Source: an uncultured Muribaculaceae bacterium (GTDB taxonomy: Bacteria; Bacteroidota; Bacteroidia; Bacteroidales; Muribaculaceae). From it: 7,413 nucleotides of DNA. The notes below the pieces were generated by a model. That model was not told the origin of the DNA. It worked only from the letters and a program-made list of their open reading frames with translations, and made no database searches. Below, piece by piece: positions 1 to 5,948 of the stretch (position 1 is its first letter; each line of letters starts with the position of its first letter). Location: NCBI GenBank assembly GCA_938039795.1, contig CALHWU010000210.1, positions 1-7,413 on the forward strand, written 5' to 3'. The position numbers were made by a program, and so were the translations under genes.

Positions 1-429
1 TCCCATGCTCAGATGCGCGAGCAGACGCCCCGGAGTGGCTATCACCACATCGGCGCCCAGCTTTAGTCCGCGCTCCTGACGGGCGAATTCCTTTCCGTCG
101 GTGCCGCCGTAGATGGCCACGCTCGACGTCGGAAGAAAATATGAGAAACCCTCCATCTGGCGGTCAATCTGCTGGGCGAGTTCGCGCGTCGGGGCCATCA
201 CGATACAGTTTACCGCGTCGGAAGGATAGTCGCCCTCCGACAGACGGCTGATCACGGGCAGCAGATAGGCGGCCGTCTTGCCCGTACCGGTCTGCGCCAC
301 TGCAAGAAGATCGCGCCCTTCGAGCGCTATAGGTATTGCCTGCTCCTGTATGGGGGTGCACTCGCTGAAATTCATGTCATAGAGCGCGTCGAGCACTTCA
401 TCACTGAGGTCAAGCTCTTCAAAAGTCAT
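1..429 (-). CDS. DEAD-box ATP-dependent RNA helicase, N-terminal part (cut by window edge)
   Basis: The first 143 codons of an open frame that starts at ATG 429 and runs off the left edge. The DEAD-box motifs appear in family order: Q motif with F21 and TPIQ at 25-28, motif I (Walker A) AQTGTGKT at 45-52, motif Ia PTRELA at 80-85, the GG doublet at 108-109, and motif Ib TPGR at 132-135. The DEAD and SAT motifs and the second RecA domain lie outside the window. The family uses ATP to open short RNA duplexes in the cytoplasm, in ribosome assembly, RNA decay or cold adaptation. The short N-terminus resembles RhlE/DeaD-type helicases of Bacteroidota, but the C-terminal tail that would separate these subtypes is not visible. 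The start is supported by the Q motif lying at its usual distance and by a good -7 box about 40 bases upstream. No internal damage is seen. Confidence 0.95.
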   Translation of the reverse strand, partial: MTFEELDLSDEVLDALYDMNFSECTPIQEQAIPIALEGRDLLAVAQTGTGKTAAYLLPVISRLSEGDYPSDAVNCIVMAPTRELAQQIDRQMEGFSYFLPTSSVAIYGGTDGKEFARQERGLKLGADVVIATPGRLLAHLSMG

Positions 430-813
430 TGCGGGTAAAGATTGTTACTGCGTTTTTTCAATTCACCCACAAAGTTACGAATTTTTTGGCGCACTCTCCC
501 CCTCCTGTCGCCCCAAAATGGCGACGCGGCATCCTTCCTACTCTCAAAACCGAAATCACATCTCTTTGTGGAATGATTCCGCTTTTTAATCCTCATTTAC
601 CTGCTTTTCCCTTATGTTTCGGCTACCATTTTACGGAGTTTATATCCCAGTCGTTACTTTAATCGGATACAGTGTTGATTTTCAGCTATTGTTAGCAATT
701 CCTTGACAACTAATGACGTCCGTTGAAAACACATGCAGGCGTTTTCTCCAAAAATGACTTAAGGACACTGGACTTCGCAGTTAATGCACATAAGCAGTGT
801 ACTATTATTGACT
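430..813. other. Gene-poor AT-rich intergenic region
   Basis: About 380 bases between the helicase start and the end of the regulator locus with no gene I can support. It holds the helicase promoter and three short inverted repeats: GTCGCC 507-512 with GGCGAC 520-525, GAAAAC 725-730 with GTTTTC 741-746, and ACACTG 765-770 with CAGTGT 795-800. None is followed by a T-run that would make a convincing terminator. The only frames are short and have no recognisable protein. Base composition is clearly more AT-rich than the flanking housekeeping genes, which fits an old insertion or decayed accessory DNA. I do not recognise any insertion-sequence end or tRNA. Confidence 0.6.
470..477 (-). promoter_or_regulatory. 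-7 promoter box for the DEAD-box helicase
   Basis: On the minus strand this reads TAACTTTG, a perfect match to the Bacteroidota TAnnTTTG -7 element, preceded by an A-rich tract (AAAAAATTCG). Transcription would begin about 6 bases downstream, leaving a leader of roughly 35 bases before the ATG at 429. No clear TTTG is seen at the usual -33 distance, so the call rests on the -7 box alone. Confidence 0.6.
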
Positions 814-936
814 TTATAGATATTTCTCTATTTGAATTTTTGCCTGGGCTATATCCGGATTTGAGAGTATAGGAATCAATTTATCAACCTCTTCAATGGG
901 TCGGTACCACTTGCGCGTTTGCGCTGCTTCTTCTTG
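814..936 (-). pseudogene. Out-of-frame protein-like tail after the HTH regulator (possible frameshift or toxin-gene remnant)
   Basis: In the -1 frame relative to the HTH gene, the minus strand stays open from about 936 to a TAA at 814-816. It encodes protein-like sequence including RPIEEVDKLIPILSNP and ending EKYL. It has no start codon of its own: upstream in this frame a TGA occurs inside the HTH gene, and no ATG lies between. The in-frame HTH protein ends at 876. The tail could be the true C-terminus of the regulator displaced by a small indel, the last codons of a deleted downstream gene such as a HipA toxin, or chance. I do not recognise the sequence as any family. The reading rests only on amino-acid character and the length of the open frame. 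Confidence 0.3.
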
Positions 937-1217
937 CTTGCTTCGACAAACTCGAAATATTCGTTGGGACTCATCTCATCTTCCTTGATGAGTGGCGAGA
1001 ATACATCCAGTTCGCCAAGTATGCGAAGCACACGCATGAGGGAATCGAAATAGCTTATATCACCTTTCTCGATTCTCTTTAATGTCGTCAATGAGACTTG
1101 TGCCTGTTTTGCGAGTGATGTCTGAGTGAAGTTCTGTCGGAGTCGCAGATGCCGTATTTTTTGTCCCAGCCGACGGCGTATTTCACCGTCAGGCAACATA
1201 TAAATACTCTCTTCCAT
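876..1217 (-). CDS. HipB-like XRE-family helix-turn-helix regulator (orphan antitoxin-type)
   Basis: A 113-residue protein starting MEESIYML. An XRE/Cro-type HTH covers about residues 13-70: the recognition region is near 31-52 (TQTSLAKQAQVSLTTLKRIE), followed by a further helix (SLMRVLRILGEL, 59-70). After it come SPNEYFEFVEA (83-93) and a strongly basic KKKQRKR stretch (95-101). This layout is what I expect of Bacteroidota HipB-like antitoxins encoded next to HipA-type kinases, but no HipA gene follows on either side. A longer frame opens at ATG 1265. I prefer ATG 1217 because a perfect -7 box (1243-1250) lies between the two and would put transcription start downstream of 1265. It probably represses its own promoter through the inverted repeat around it. 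The final dozen residues (GTDPLKRLIN) may not be original, because protein-like sequence continues in another frame. DNA-binding regulator: firm; antitoxin role: inference. Confidence 0.85.
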   Translation of the reverse strand: MEESIYMLPDGEIRRRLGQKIRHLRLRQNFTQTSLAKQAQVSLTTLKRIEKGDISYFDSLMRVLRILGELDVFSPLIKEDEMSPNEYFEFVEASKKKQRKRASGTDPLKRLIN

Positions 1218-1276
1218 AGTCGTACTTACACCTATTAAGCTGCAAATATAGCAAAAATAGCTCAAACTACGACTAT
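1216..1276. promoter_or_regulatory. Candidate autoregulatory operator (9-bp perfect inverted repeat around the HTH promoter)
   Basis: ATAGTCGTA at 1216-1224 is matched by its exact reverse complement TACGACTAT at 1268-1276. Allowing one mismatch, the match runs two bases further inward. The midpoint is 1246, inside the -7 box at 1243-1250, and the left arm overlaps the ATG at 1217. The right arm lies upstream of the expected transcription start, so the repeat cannot act as one RNA hairpin and is best read as paired DNA sites for a dimeric repressor, most simply the HTH protein itself. Binding is inferred, not shown. Confidence 0.5.
1243..1250 (-). promoter_or_regulatory. -7 promoter box for the HTH regulator
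   Basis: On the minus strand this reads TATATTTG, a perfect TAnnTTTG match. Start of transcription is expected near 1237, giving a leader of about 20 bases to ATG 1217. A TTTG at 1263-1266 is only 12 bases away, shorter than the usual spacing of about 20, so the -33 element is uncertain. The box decides between the two possible starts of the gene. Confidence 0.55.
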
Positions 1277-1449
1277 TCTATACCCTACATTCTCATCTTA
1301 TTGTATTGTCTGATGCGCAGATTGCCTGAAAGCGACTGTATCACATCCTCTTCTCCACAACAGATAGTGGTACAATTATTTCTTCTACAATTGACTTCCA
1401 GCGACAAAAGTCATTGAAAATCAATCTCACATGAAAATAATGGCGAAAG
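1277..1449. other. Intergenic region between the channel gene and the HTH operator
   Basis: No gene is supported here. Read on the minus strand, the stretch lies downstream of the channel stop codon and upstream of the HTH promoter. A weak 5-bp hairpin (1413-1425) followed by GACTTTTG is the only terminator-like element. Short open frames give protein-like scraps (for example GNLRIRQYNK just upstream of the HTH promoter), but they have no credible start. Confidence 0.4.
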
Positions 1450-2739
1450 TCATGAACGTGAGTCGGAGGGAAGCATCTCGACGGTCTCGGTGTCCATGCC
1501 GGAGGCGTAGTTGAAGAGGCGCAGATCGAAGTCGCCGCATACAGCGGCAATGTGCTCGAAGATCTCGCTCTGCACGGCCTCGTAGGCGGTCCAGGATGTA
1601 GTGGTGAAGCACCAGAGCTGCAAAGGAATGCCGGTGGAGGTCGGTGCAAGGAGACGCACGAGAATCTGCTGGTCGGTGCGGATGAGCGGATGGTCGAGAA
1701 GATAACGGCACATATAGGCGCGGAAAAGTCCGAGATTGGTCTCGATGGTGCCGTTGACCACAGCCGTGCCGGGGTCATAATCCACCTTGCCCGATGTCTT
1801 CTCACGGTCAACGAAATCCTTCAGCTTGGGATATTTGGCAACCACACGCTGCAGCAGAGCGTCGTCGCACGGCTTAACGGTGTAAGCTTCGAAATTGACC
1901 GACCGGCAGATCTGACGCGAACCCGACTGCGACATGCCGCGCCAGTTCTGAAAAGAGGTGGAGACAAGCGTATATGGTGGCAGAGTGACGATCGTATTGT
2001 CCCAGTTTCTCACCTTCACAGCCGTAAGCGACACATCCATTACGATGCCGTTGGCAATAGTGGACGGCACCACGATCCAGTCGCCTACATGCAGCATGTC
2101 GTTGTTTGACAGCTGGAGGCCCGCGACGAATCCAAGTATCGTATCCTTGAACACCAGCATCAGGGCCGCCGCGAAAGCTCCCAGTCCGGCCAAAAAAGCT
2201 CCGGGGGTCTTGCCGAGAAGCACCGATCCGGCGATGACCGTCACTATGATCCATACGATCCCCTTGCCGACATTGAGAATGCCTTTGAGCGGAAGATTAT
2301 TGGTGTTCTCTTTCTGATCAAAACGTATCCACAGGAAGGTCAGCACCGAACATATTGCCATGGCAGCCACGACGAGAGTATAGATATAAAGTACTACCCG
2401 GAAAATGCGCAGCAACTGTGAGGCAGGATCAAATGCGAAAGGCAAAAGAGCCAGCACCACAAGCGGTGGTATCACATGACTGCACTTTGTCATCAGCCGC
2501 TGTTGGAACATCAGACGTCCGGCGGCGCTGTTGCGCAGCCTGACAAACTTCTTGGCGCCAAACAGAATCAGCCTGCGGATGATCCAGCCGATCAAGAGCG
2601 CCACAAGCACTATCACGATGACATAGACCCACTCTTCGACACCTTTGGCTTTTTCCAGTCCGAGATGGTCGAGCAACCGGTCGATATGGACGAGAAGCCA
2701 CTGAGCGGCCTGATGAGTGGGAATGATATCTGCTAACAT
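1450..2739 (-). CDS. ybdG: YbdG/MscM-type mechanosensitive ion channel (MscS family)
   Basis: A 429-residue inner-membrane channel of the MscS superfamily, which opens under membrane tension to release solutes during osmotic downshock. Hydrophobic segments lie at about 37-60, 89-103, 110-137, 157-176 and 180-209. The last is the glycine/alanine-rich pore helix (FLAGLGAFAAALMLVFKDTI), followed by LSNNDMLHVGDWI (210-222) and the beta-domain signature KVRNWDNTIVTLP (242-254). The five-helix plan, the length and the words LPLKGI, VFKD, NDML..GDW and RNWDNT match E. coli YbdG (about 415 residues) rather than the 286-residue MscS. The hydrophilic rest forms the cytoplasmic vestibule. It is transcribed alone, divergently from the DUF805 gene, and its leader can fold into competing hairpins that touch the start codon. 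No frame damage is visible. Family assignment is firm; YbdG-like conductance is inferred from homology. Confidence 0.95.
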   Translation of the reverse strand: MLADIIPTHQAAQWLLVHIDRLLDHLGLEKAKGVEEWVYVIVIVLVALLIGWIIRRLILFGAKKFVRLRNSAAGRLMFQQRLMTKCSHVIPPLVVLALLPFAFDPASQLLRIFRVVLYIYTLVVAAMAICSVLTFLWIRFDQKENTNNLPLKGILNVGKGIVWIIVTVIAGSVLLGKTPGAFLAGLGAFAAALMLVFKDTILGFVAGLQLSNNDMLHVGDWIVVPSTIANGIVMDVSLTAVKVRNWDNTIVTLPPYTLVSTSFQNWRGMSQSGSRQICRSVNFEAYTVKPCDDALLQRVVAKYPKLKDFVDREKTSGKVDYDPGTAVVNGTIETNLGLFRAYMCRYLLDHPLIRTDQQILVRLLAPTSTGIPLQLWCFTTTSWTAYEAVQSEIFEHIAAVCGDFDLRLFNYASGMDTETVEMLPSDSRS

Positions 2740-2741
2740 AT

Positions 2742-2778
2742 GTAAGGTAGTTGGTGATGAAACTGATACCTTACCAAC
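2742..2778 (-). promoter_or_regulatory. Two competing hairpins in the leader of the channel gene
   Basis: In the minus-strand RNA, GUAAGGUA (complement of 2767-2774) can pair perfectly with UACCUUAC (complement of 2742-2749). This 8-bp stem ends two bases before the AUG at 2739. An alternative 6-bp stem pairs GUUGGU (complement of 2773-2778) with ACCAAC (complement of 2750-2755). The two stems share bases and interleave, so both cannot form fully. This arrangement could switch ribosome access to the start codon. Alternatively, the 8-bp inverted repeat could be a DNA operator. Pairing is read directly; function is inference. Confidence 0.4.
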
Positions 2779-2791
2779 ACCCTCTCCGTAA

Positions 2792-2799
2792 CAAAAGTT
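2792..2799 (-). promoter_or_regulatory. Possible -7 box for the channel gene
   Basis: The minus strand reads AACTTTTG, one base off TAnnTTTG. Transcription would start near 2785, so the mRNA leader would consist almost wholly of the hairpin region at 2742-2778. No -33 element at normal spacing is seen. Confidence 0.3.
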
Positions 2800-2825
2800 T
2801 TATGTCATGATTCAAAAAAAATCTG

Positions 2826-2833
2826 TAACTTCG
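2826..2833 (+). promoter_or_regulatory. -7 promoter box for the DUF805 gene
   Basis: TAACTTCG, one base off TAnnTTTG, lies after an A-rich tract and about 37 bases before ATG 2870. The composition around it resembles the helicase promoter in this window. A -33 element is not evident. Confidence 0.45.
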
Positions 2834-2869
2834 CAGCGTGTCAAATAATCAAAAAACAGTTTTTCAATC

Positions 2870-3256
2870 ATGACTGACTTCAATCAGGCCGCTCCGCTCG
2901 GCTTTGTAGACGCGGTGAAACGTGTTGTCAACAAATACGCTGAATTCAACGGTCGCGCATCGCGCGCCGAGTTCTGGTGGTGGATACTGGCCTGCTTTAT
3001 AGTGTCGGGAGCCCTCTCGATGGTAGCAGGCATAACGGGCGTCAAGCTCTTCAACATTATTTCGGGCATTTTCTCGCTTGCGATCCTCATCCCGACACTG
3101 GCTGTCAGCTGGCGCCGTCTTCACGACACAGGCCGCGCCGGAGGCTGGTGGTTCATCAACCTCATACCGGCCGTAGGCTGGATCATCTTCGTTGTGTTCT
3201 GCGTCGCTCCGTCGGAGCCTCAGCCCAACCGCTTCGGCCCCGTTCCCGCCAACTGA
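2870..3256 (+). CDS. DUF805 family small membrane protein
   Basis: A 128-residue integral membrane protein. It shows the DUF805 pattern: an N-terminal amphipathic stretch with YAEFNGRASRAEFWWW (23-38), hydrophobic segments at about 36-55, 59-79 and 93-112, the loop signature SWRRLHDTGRAGGWW (80-94), and a C-terminal NRFGP box (120-124). The same words occur in E. coli YhaH/YhaI, which are of similar length. The molecular role of the family is not established, and I infer only inner-membrane location. The gene is monocistronic and divergent from the mechanosensitive channel across 130 bases, which makes shared envelope-stress expression possible but unproven. Its TGA lies in the left arm of a hairpin shared with the convergent DUF4831 gene. 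Confidence 0.93.
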   Translation: MTDFNQAAPLGFVDAVKRVVNKYAEFNGRASRAEFWWWILACFIVSGALSMVAGITGVKLFNIISGIFSLAILIPTLAVSWRRLHDTGRAGGWWFINLIPAVGWIIFVVFCVAPSEPQPNRFGPVPAN

Positions 3257-3280
3257 CCGGCAGGTCAGCGGCGCCGGTCA
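3254..3280. terminator. Shared hairpin between convergent genes, containing both stop codons
   Basis: TGACCGGC at 3254-3261 pairs perfectly with GCCGGTCA at 3273-3280 around an 11-base loop. The first TGA is the stop of the plus-strand DUF805 gene. The TCA at 3278-3280 is the stop of the minus-strand DUF4831 gene. Only TTT follows on the plus strand and no T-run on the minus strand, so as an intrinsic terminator it is weak. It may instead protect the 3' ends or work with Rho. Confidence 0.45.
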
Positions 3281-4354
3281 TTTGGTGCCGATCTCACGTA
3301 TAGCTCCCGTCTGCGCATCAAATACTACGTAGGCGGGAGCCTTTTTATCGGTAAACATATCAGGATCTATACCGAACACTATGCCGAACTGCGCTATGTC
3401 GGCATCAATCGCAGCAAGTGTCGCTCCCTCCATTTCTACCTCAAGCGATGCAGAGCCTGGCACACGGTAAGCCAGACCACCTTTGGGGAATCGTTTCTCC
3501 TCCCCTTTCTCATTAGTGGGAATCTTGCCGCGTGCTGTCACCTTCAGCGACAGATATATAGGCATACCGGAAAGATCGTCAGCATCTACCGGGCCGTCAG
3601 TCAGCGAAAGACGTCCGACAATCAACGCAGTCTCATCGTCGTTACCGTCTGGGACATAAGAATAAGTCCTGACTGCCGTCGACACCTGTTTTGTGCCCGT
3701 AAACATTGCGGTGAGGGCATCTTCCTGCTGCTGCAGGTTGGCCAGGACAAGTTTCAGGCCTTCGCCGTCGGTCGGAGCCTGATCGGCATTGCCCGACACG
3801 ATATCGCTGCGGCTCTGGCGCAGTTCGTAGATGCGAGCGGCCGCAAGTTCGGCCCGTTTGGCCGTCGACGTGCTCCGGAGCATATCCTCGGTCATGGCCT
3901 GCCGGGCGGCAGGAGTCTGAAGGATAGTGGGAGCAGCTTCCACCGGCTGAGGCAGAGCGGATCCAGGCTGAAGCTCGTAATCCTCATCGTTAACAGTCAG
4001 CGGGAAGCTGTTTTCGTCAAGAAGCATGAACGGCGCGCTCCCATTTTTGAACTGCACGAGATATGACTCTTTCTCGTCGGCAATGCCACGGGTGGTTATG
4101 ACGATGCTCTTAACGCTCCATTCGGTCGACGGCTCCGTCACAGGCTTGGCGCCGAGATATTTGCCGCAATATTTATAGAATTCTCCGGGGGTGCTGACGG
4201 TCTTCTCGGCTTCGACTGTGACATCCACCACTGTAAGCGGAAGATTATAGACCAGTCCGTATTCGTTAAGCTTGCTTGCAGTGAATTTCTGTGTGGTCTG
4301 AGCGCCGGCCACCAGAGCCGTTGCGGCCAGAAAGAGTGCAGTAAGTTGTCTCAT
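3278..4354 (-). CDS. DUF4831 family secreted protein
   Basis: A 358-residue protein with a Sec signal peptide: R2, then a hydrophobic core (LTALFLAATALVAGA) with likely cleavage after A18. There is no lipobox cysteine, so periplasmic location is expected rather than lipidation. The segment YGLVYNLPLTVVDVTVEAEK (32-51), followed by FYKYCGKYLGA (59-69), and the central region of about 155-222 (TAKRAELAAARIYELRQSRS, then QQQEDALTAMFTG) are what I recognise as DUF4831, a Bacteroidota family of unknown function. The C-terminus repeats a beta-rich pattern and ends AREIGT-like (IREIGTK). The start codon overlaps the stop of the NAD(P)HX repair gene by ATGA, so the two are co-transcribed and probably translationally coupled. 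Nothing in the sequence explains why a secreted protein follows a cytoplasmic repair enzyme. Family call is good; function unknown. Confidence 0.88.
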   Translation of the reverse strand: MRQLTALFLAATALVAGAQTTQKFTASKLNEYGLVYNLPLTVVDVTVEAEKTVSTPGEFYKYCGKYLGAKPVTEPSTEWSVKSIVITTRGIADEKESYLVQFKNGSAPFMLLDENSFPLTVNDEDYELQPGSALPQPVEAAPTILQTPAARQAMTEDMLRSTSTAKRAELAAARIYELRQSRSDIVSGNADQAPTDGEGLKLVLANLQQQEDALTAMFTGTKQVSTAVRTYSYVPDGNDDETALIVGRLSLTDGPVDADDLSGMPIYLSLKVTARGKIPTNEKGEEKRFPKGGLAYRVPGSASLEVEMEGATLAAIDADIAQFGIVFGIDPDMFTDKKAPAYVVFDAQTGAIREIGTK

Positions 4355-5883
4355 ATCTCGTTTTTAGGTTTCATTATCGATTGTATTGCCTTGCCTATGT
4401 TGGCTGCGATATCGCCTGCTGTGACTCCGTATGCTCCATGCTCTTCCTCGGCCATTTCGCCGGCAAGCCCATGGATATACGCTCCCATCAGAGCGCTGAC
4501 CTCCGGTTTGTAACCCTGCGCCATGAGCCCCGTGATCAGACCGGTCAGCACGTCGCCGCTTCCGCCCTTGGCCATTGCGGGAGTGCCGGTAGGATTGAAA
4601 TACACCTTGCTGTCGGGCCTTACAAGAGCAGTGTAATGCCCTTTGAGCAGAATAAGCACCTGATACGTATGGGCCACTTCCATTGCTTTCATCAGTCTGA
4701 CCGAATCACTCGGCTGGTCGCCGAACAGACGGTCGAACTCACCCACGTGAGGGGTAAGCACCGACAAAACCGGCAGCTCCTGCAGCAGATGCGGACGTGC
4801 GGCCAGACAATTGAGAGTATCGGCATCTATCACCACCGGACGCTTATGGACTTTAAGAAATGTATCTACCGCACTGAGAGTGATCTCGTTTGTGCCGAGA
4901 CCAGGCCCCAGTCCGATTGCCGAATAATCGTGGCGCGGGCGTATGTTGCTCACCACCAGCTTATGTTCATCGGGATCGAACATAGCCTCCGGCACCGTCG
5001 ACTGCATTATCTCATAGCAGCAGAGCGGACAGTGCGCAGTCACCTTGCCGACACCTGAGCGCAAGGCGCCGCGGGCGCTCAGCACAGCAGCCCCCGCCAT
5101 ACCGTAGCTGCCGGTGACGAGAAGCGCCGATCCCAGGTCAGCTTTAGAAACGAACGGACTGCGAGGCTTTAGCAGATGACGCACCTCGGCGGCCTCCACT
5201 ATATGGAAACAGCTCGGAGTCGACTGGATGACATCCTTGTTGAGACCGATCTTGATGACACGCCACTCCCCTACAAGATCGGCATTGTCGCGAAGGAAAA
5301 ACGATATGCGGGGAAACTCCACAGTCAGCGTCAGATCAGCGTGGACGATATTACGGTTGATGGCATCAGGATTGAGATCCCCTGTCATTCCCGAAGGTAT
5401 GTCGATGCTCACTACCGTGGCAGGAGACTCGTTTATATATCTTACGAGCACCTGAAAGCCCCCCTGAAGACCCTCGCGCAGTCCCGTGCCGAACAGACCG
5501 TCCACTACAATGCTGTCGGCCGTAAGTTCAGGCAGTTTCAGCTGATCCTTGATCTCGATGAAATTCACCTGTCCTCCCGAGGAGAGCATCTCATCGCGGA
5601 ACGTGCGGCAGTCGAGCGAAAGCATCTGGCCGCCGATATTCAGCAGATACACAGTAGGACGATAGCCCTGGCCCATCATGATAGTGGCTATGGCGAGAGC
5701 ATCGGCGCCATTGTTGCCCGGGCCTGCAAAAAACACAAAGGGCCGGGTAGGACGCCAGCGGGCCATGATTTCGTCGGCCATACCTCTGGCGGCGCGTTTT
5801 ATAAGTTCCCGCGACGGGATGCCGTCGATCTCCATAGTCCGCCGGTCGATGGCCCTCACGTCTTCGGTTGTGAATATTTTCAT
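4351..5883 (-). CDS. nnrD: Bifunctional NAD(P)HX epimerase / ADP-dependent NAD(P)HX dehydratase
   Basis: A 510-residue fusion of NnrE (YjeF_N) and NnrD. It repairs hydrated NADH and NADPH: the N-terminal half interconverts R and S epimers, and the C-terminal half dehydrates S-NAD(P)HX using ADP. The epimerase part (about 1-215) shows AGPGNNGAD (53-61), DGLFGTG (128-134) and DIPSG (161-165). The dehydratase part (about 235-505) has the ribokinase-like fold signatures K247, GSYGMAGAA (258-266), GLGPGLG (324-330), TPHVGEFDR (377-385), LLKG (412-415) and GGSGD (440-444), whose D444 is the expected catalytic base. Several usually conserved positions differ: GNNGAD for GNNGGD, SKA for HKG, and PHVGEF for PHPGEF. 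The frame extends upstream to a TTG at 5943, but that TTG is part of a -7 promoter box, so ATG 5883 is the start. First gene of an operon with DUF4831. Confidence 0.95.
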   Translation of the reverse strand: MKIFTTEDVRAIDRRTMEIDGIPSRELIKRAARGMADEIMARWRPTRPFVFFAGPGNNGADALAIATIMMGQGYRPTVYLLNIGGQMLSLDCRTFRDEMLSSGGQVNFIEIKDQLKLPELTADSIVVDGLFGTGLREGLQGGFQVLVRYINESPATVVSIDIPSGMTGDLNPDAINRNIVHADLTLTVEFPRISFFLRDNADLVGEWRVIKIGLNKDVIQSTPSCFHIVEAAEVRHLLKPRSPFVSKADLGSALLVTGSYGMAGAAVLSARGALRSGVGKVTAHCPLCCYEIMQSTVPEAMFDPDEHKLVVSNIRPRHDYSAIGLGPGLGTNEITLSAVDTFLKVHKRPVVIDADTLNCLAARPHLLQELPVLSVLTPHVGEFDRLFGDQPSDSVRLMKAMEVAHTYQVLILLKGHYTALVRPDSKVYFNPTGTPAMAKGGSGDVLTGLITGLMAQGYKPEVSALMGAYIHGLAGEMAEEEHGAYGVTAGDIAANIGKAIQSIMKPKNEI

Positions 5884-5940
5884 TTCAATTAAGATTTCAG
5901 TAGAATCGTATTCGTATGTGCGTATAACACTTTCAGATGG

Positions 5941-5948
5941 CAAAATTA
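5941..5948 (-). promoter_or_regulatory. -7 promoter box for the nnrD-DUF4831 operon
   Basis: The minus strand reads TAATTTTG, a perfect TAnnTTTG match and identical to the box in front of hpt. Transcription would begin near 5935, giving a leader of about 50 bases. It overlaps the in-frame TTG at 5943, which rules out the longer start for the repair enzyme. Confidence 0.55.

Noticed and set aside
426..596. A 56-codon basic frame on the minus strand (start MRIKKRNHS) whose stop overlaps the helicase ATG as ATGA
   Set aside because: The overlap is suggestive, but the helicase -7 box TAACTTTG lies inside its 3' half, I recognise no family, and the composition reads as chance. Kept out unless homologues or ribosome profiling support it.
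1218..1265. N-terminal extension of the HTH regulator from ATG 1265
   Set aside because: It crosses the -7 promoter box and the expected transcription start, and the added residues (MSYFCYICSLIG) are unlike the usual start of this family.
1413..1425. Small hairpin ATTGA-AAA-TCAAT after the channel gene as a terminator
   Set aside because: The stem is only 5 bp, AT-rich, and followed by an interrupted T-run; too weak to call.
1552..2736. Long plus-strand and alternative minus-strand frames across the channel gene
   Set aside because: They are shadows of the ybdG frame in a GC-rich gene: no family motifs, and full overlap with a well-supported protein.
4381..5892. Plus-strand open frames of 225 and 238 codons opposite the NAD(P)HX repair gene
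   Set aside because: Antisense shadows rich in His and Arg with no domain signature; the minus-strand enzyme explains the region fully.
5884..5943. Longer start of the NAD(P)HX repair enzyme at TTG 5943
   Set aside because: The TTG is part of the -7 box, and MKIFTTEDVR at 5883 is a normal N-terminus for the family.
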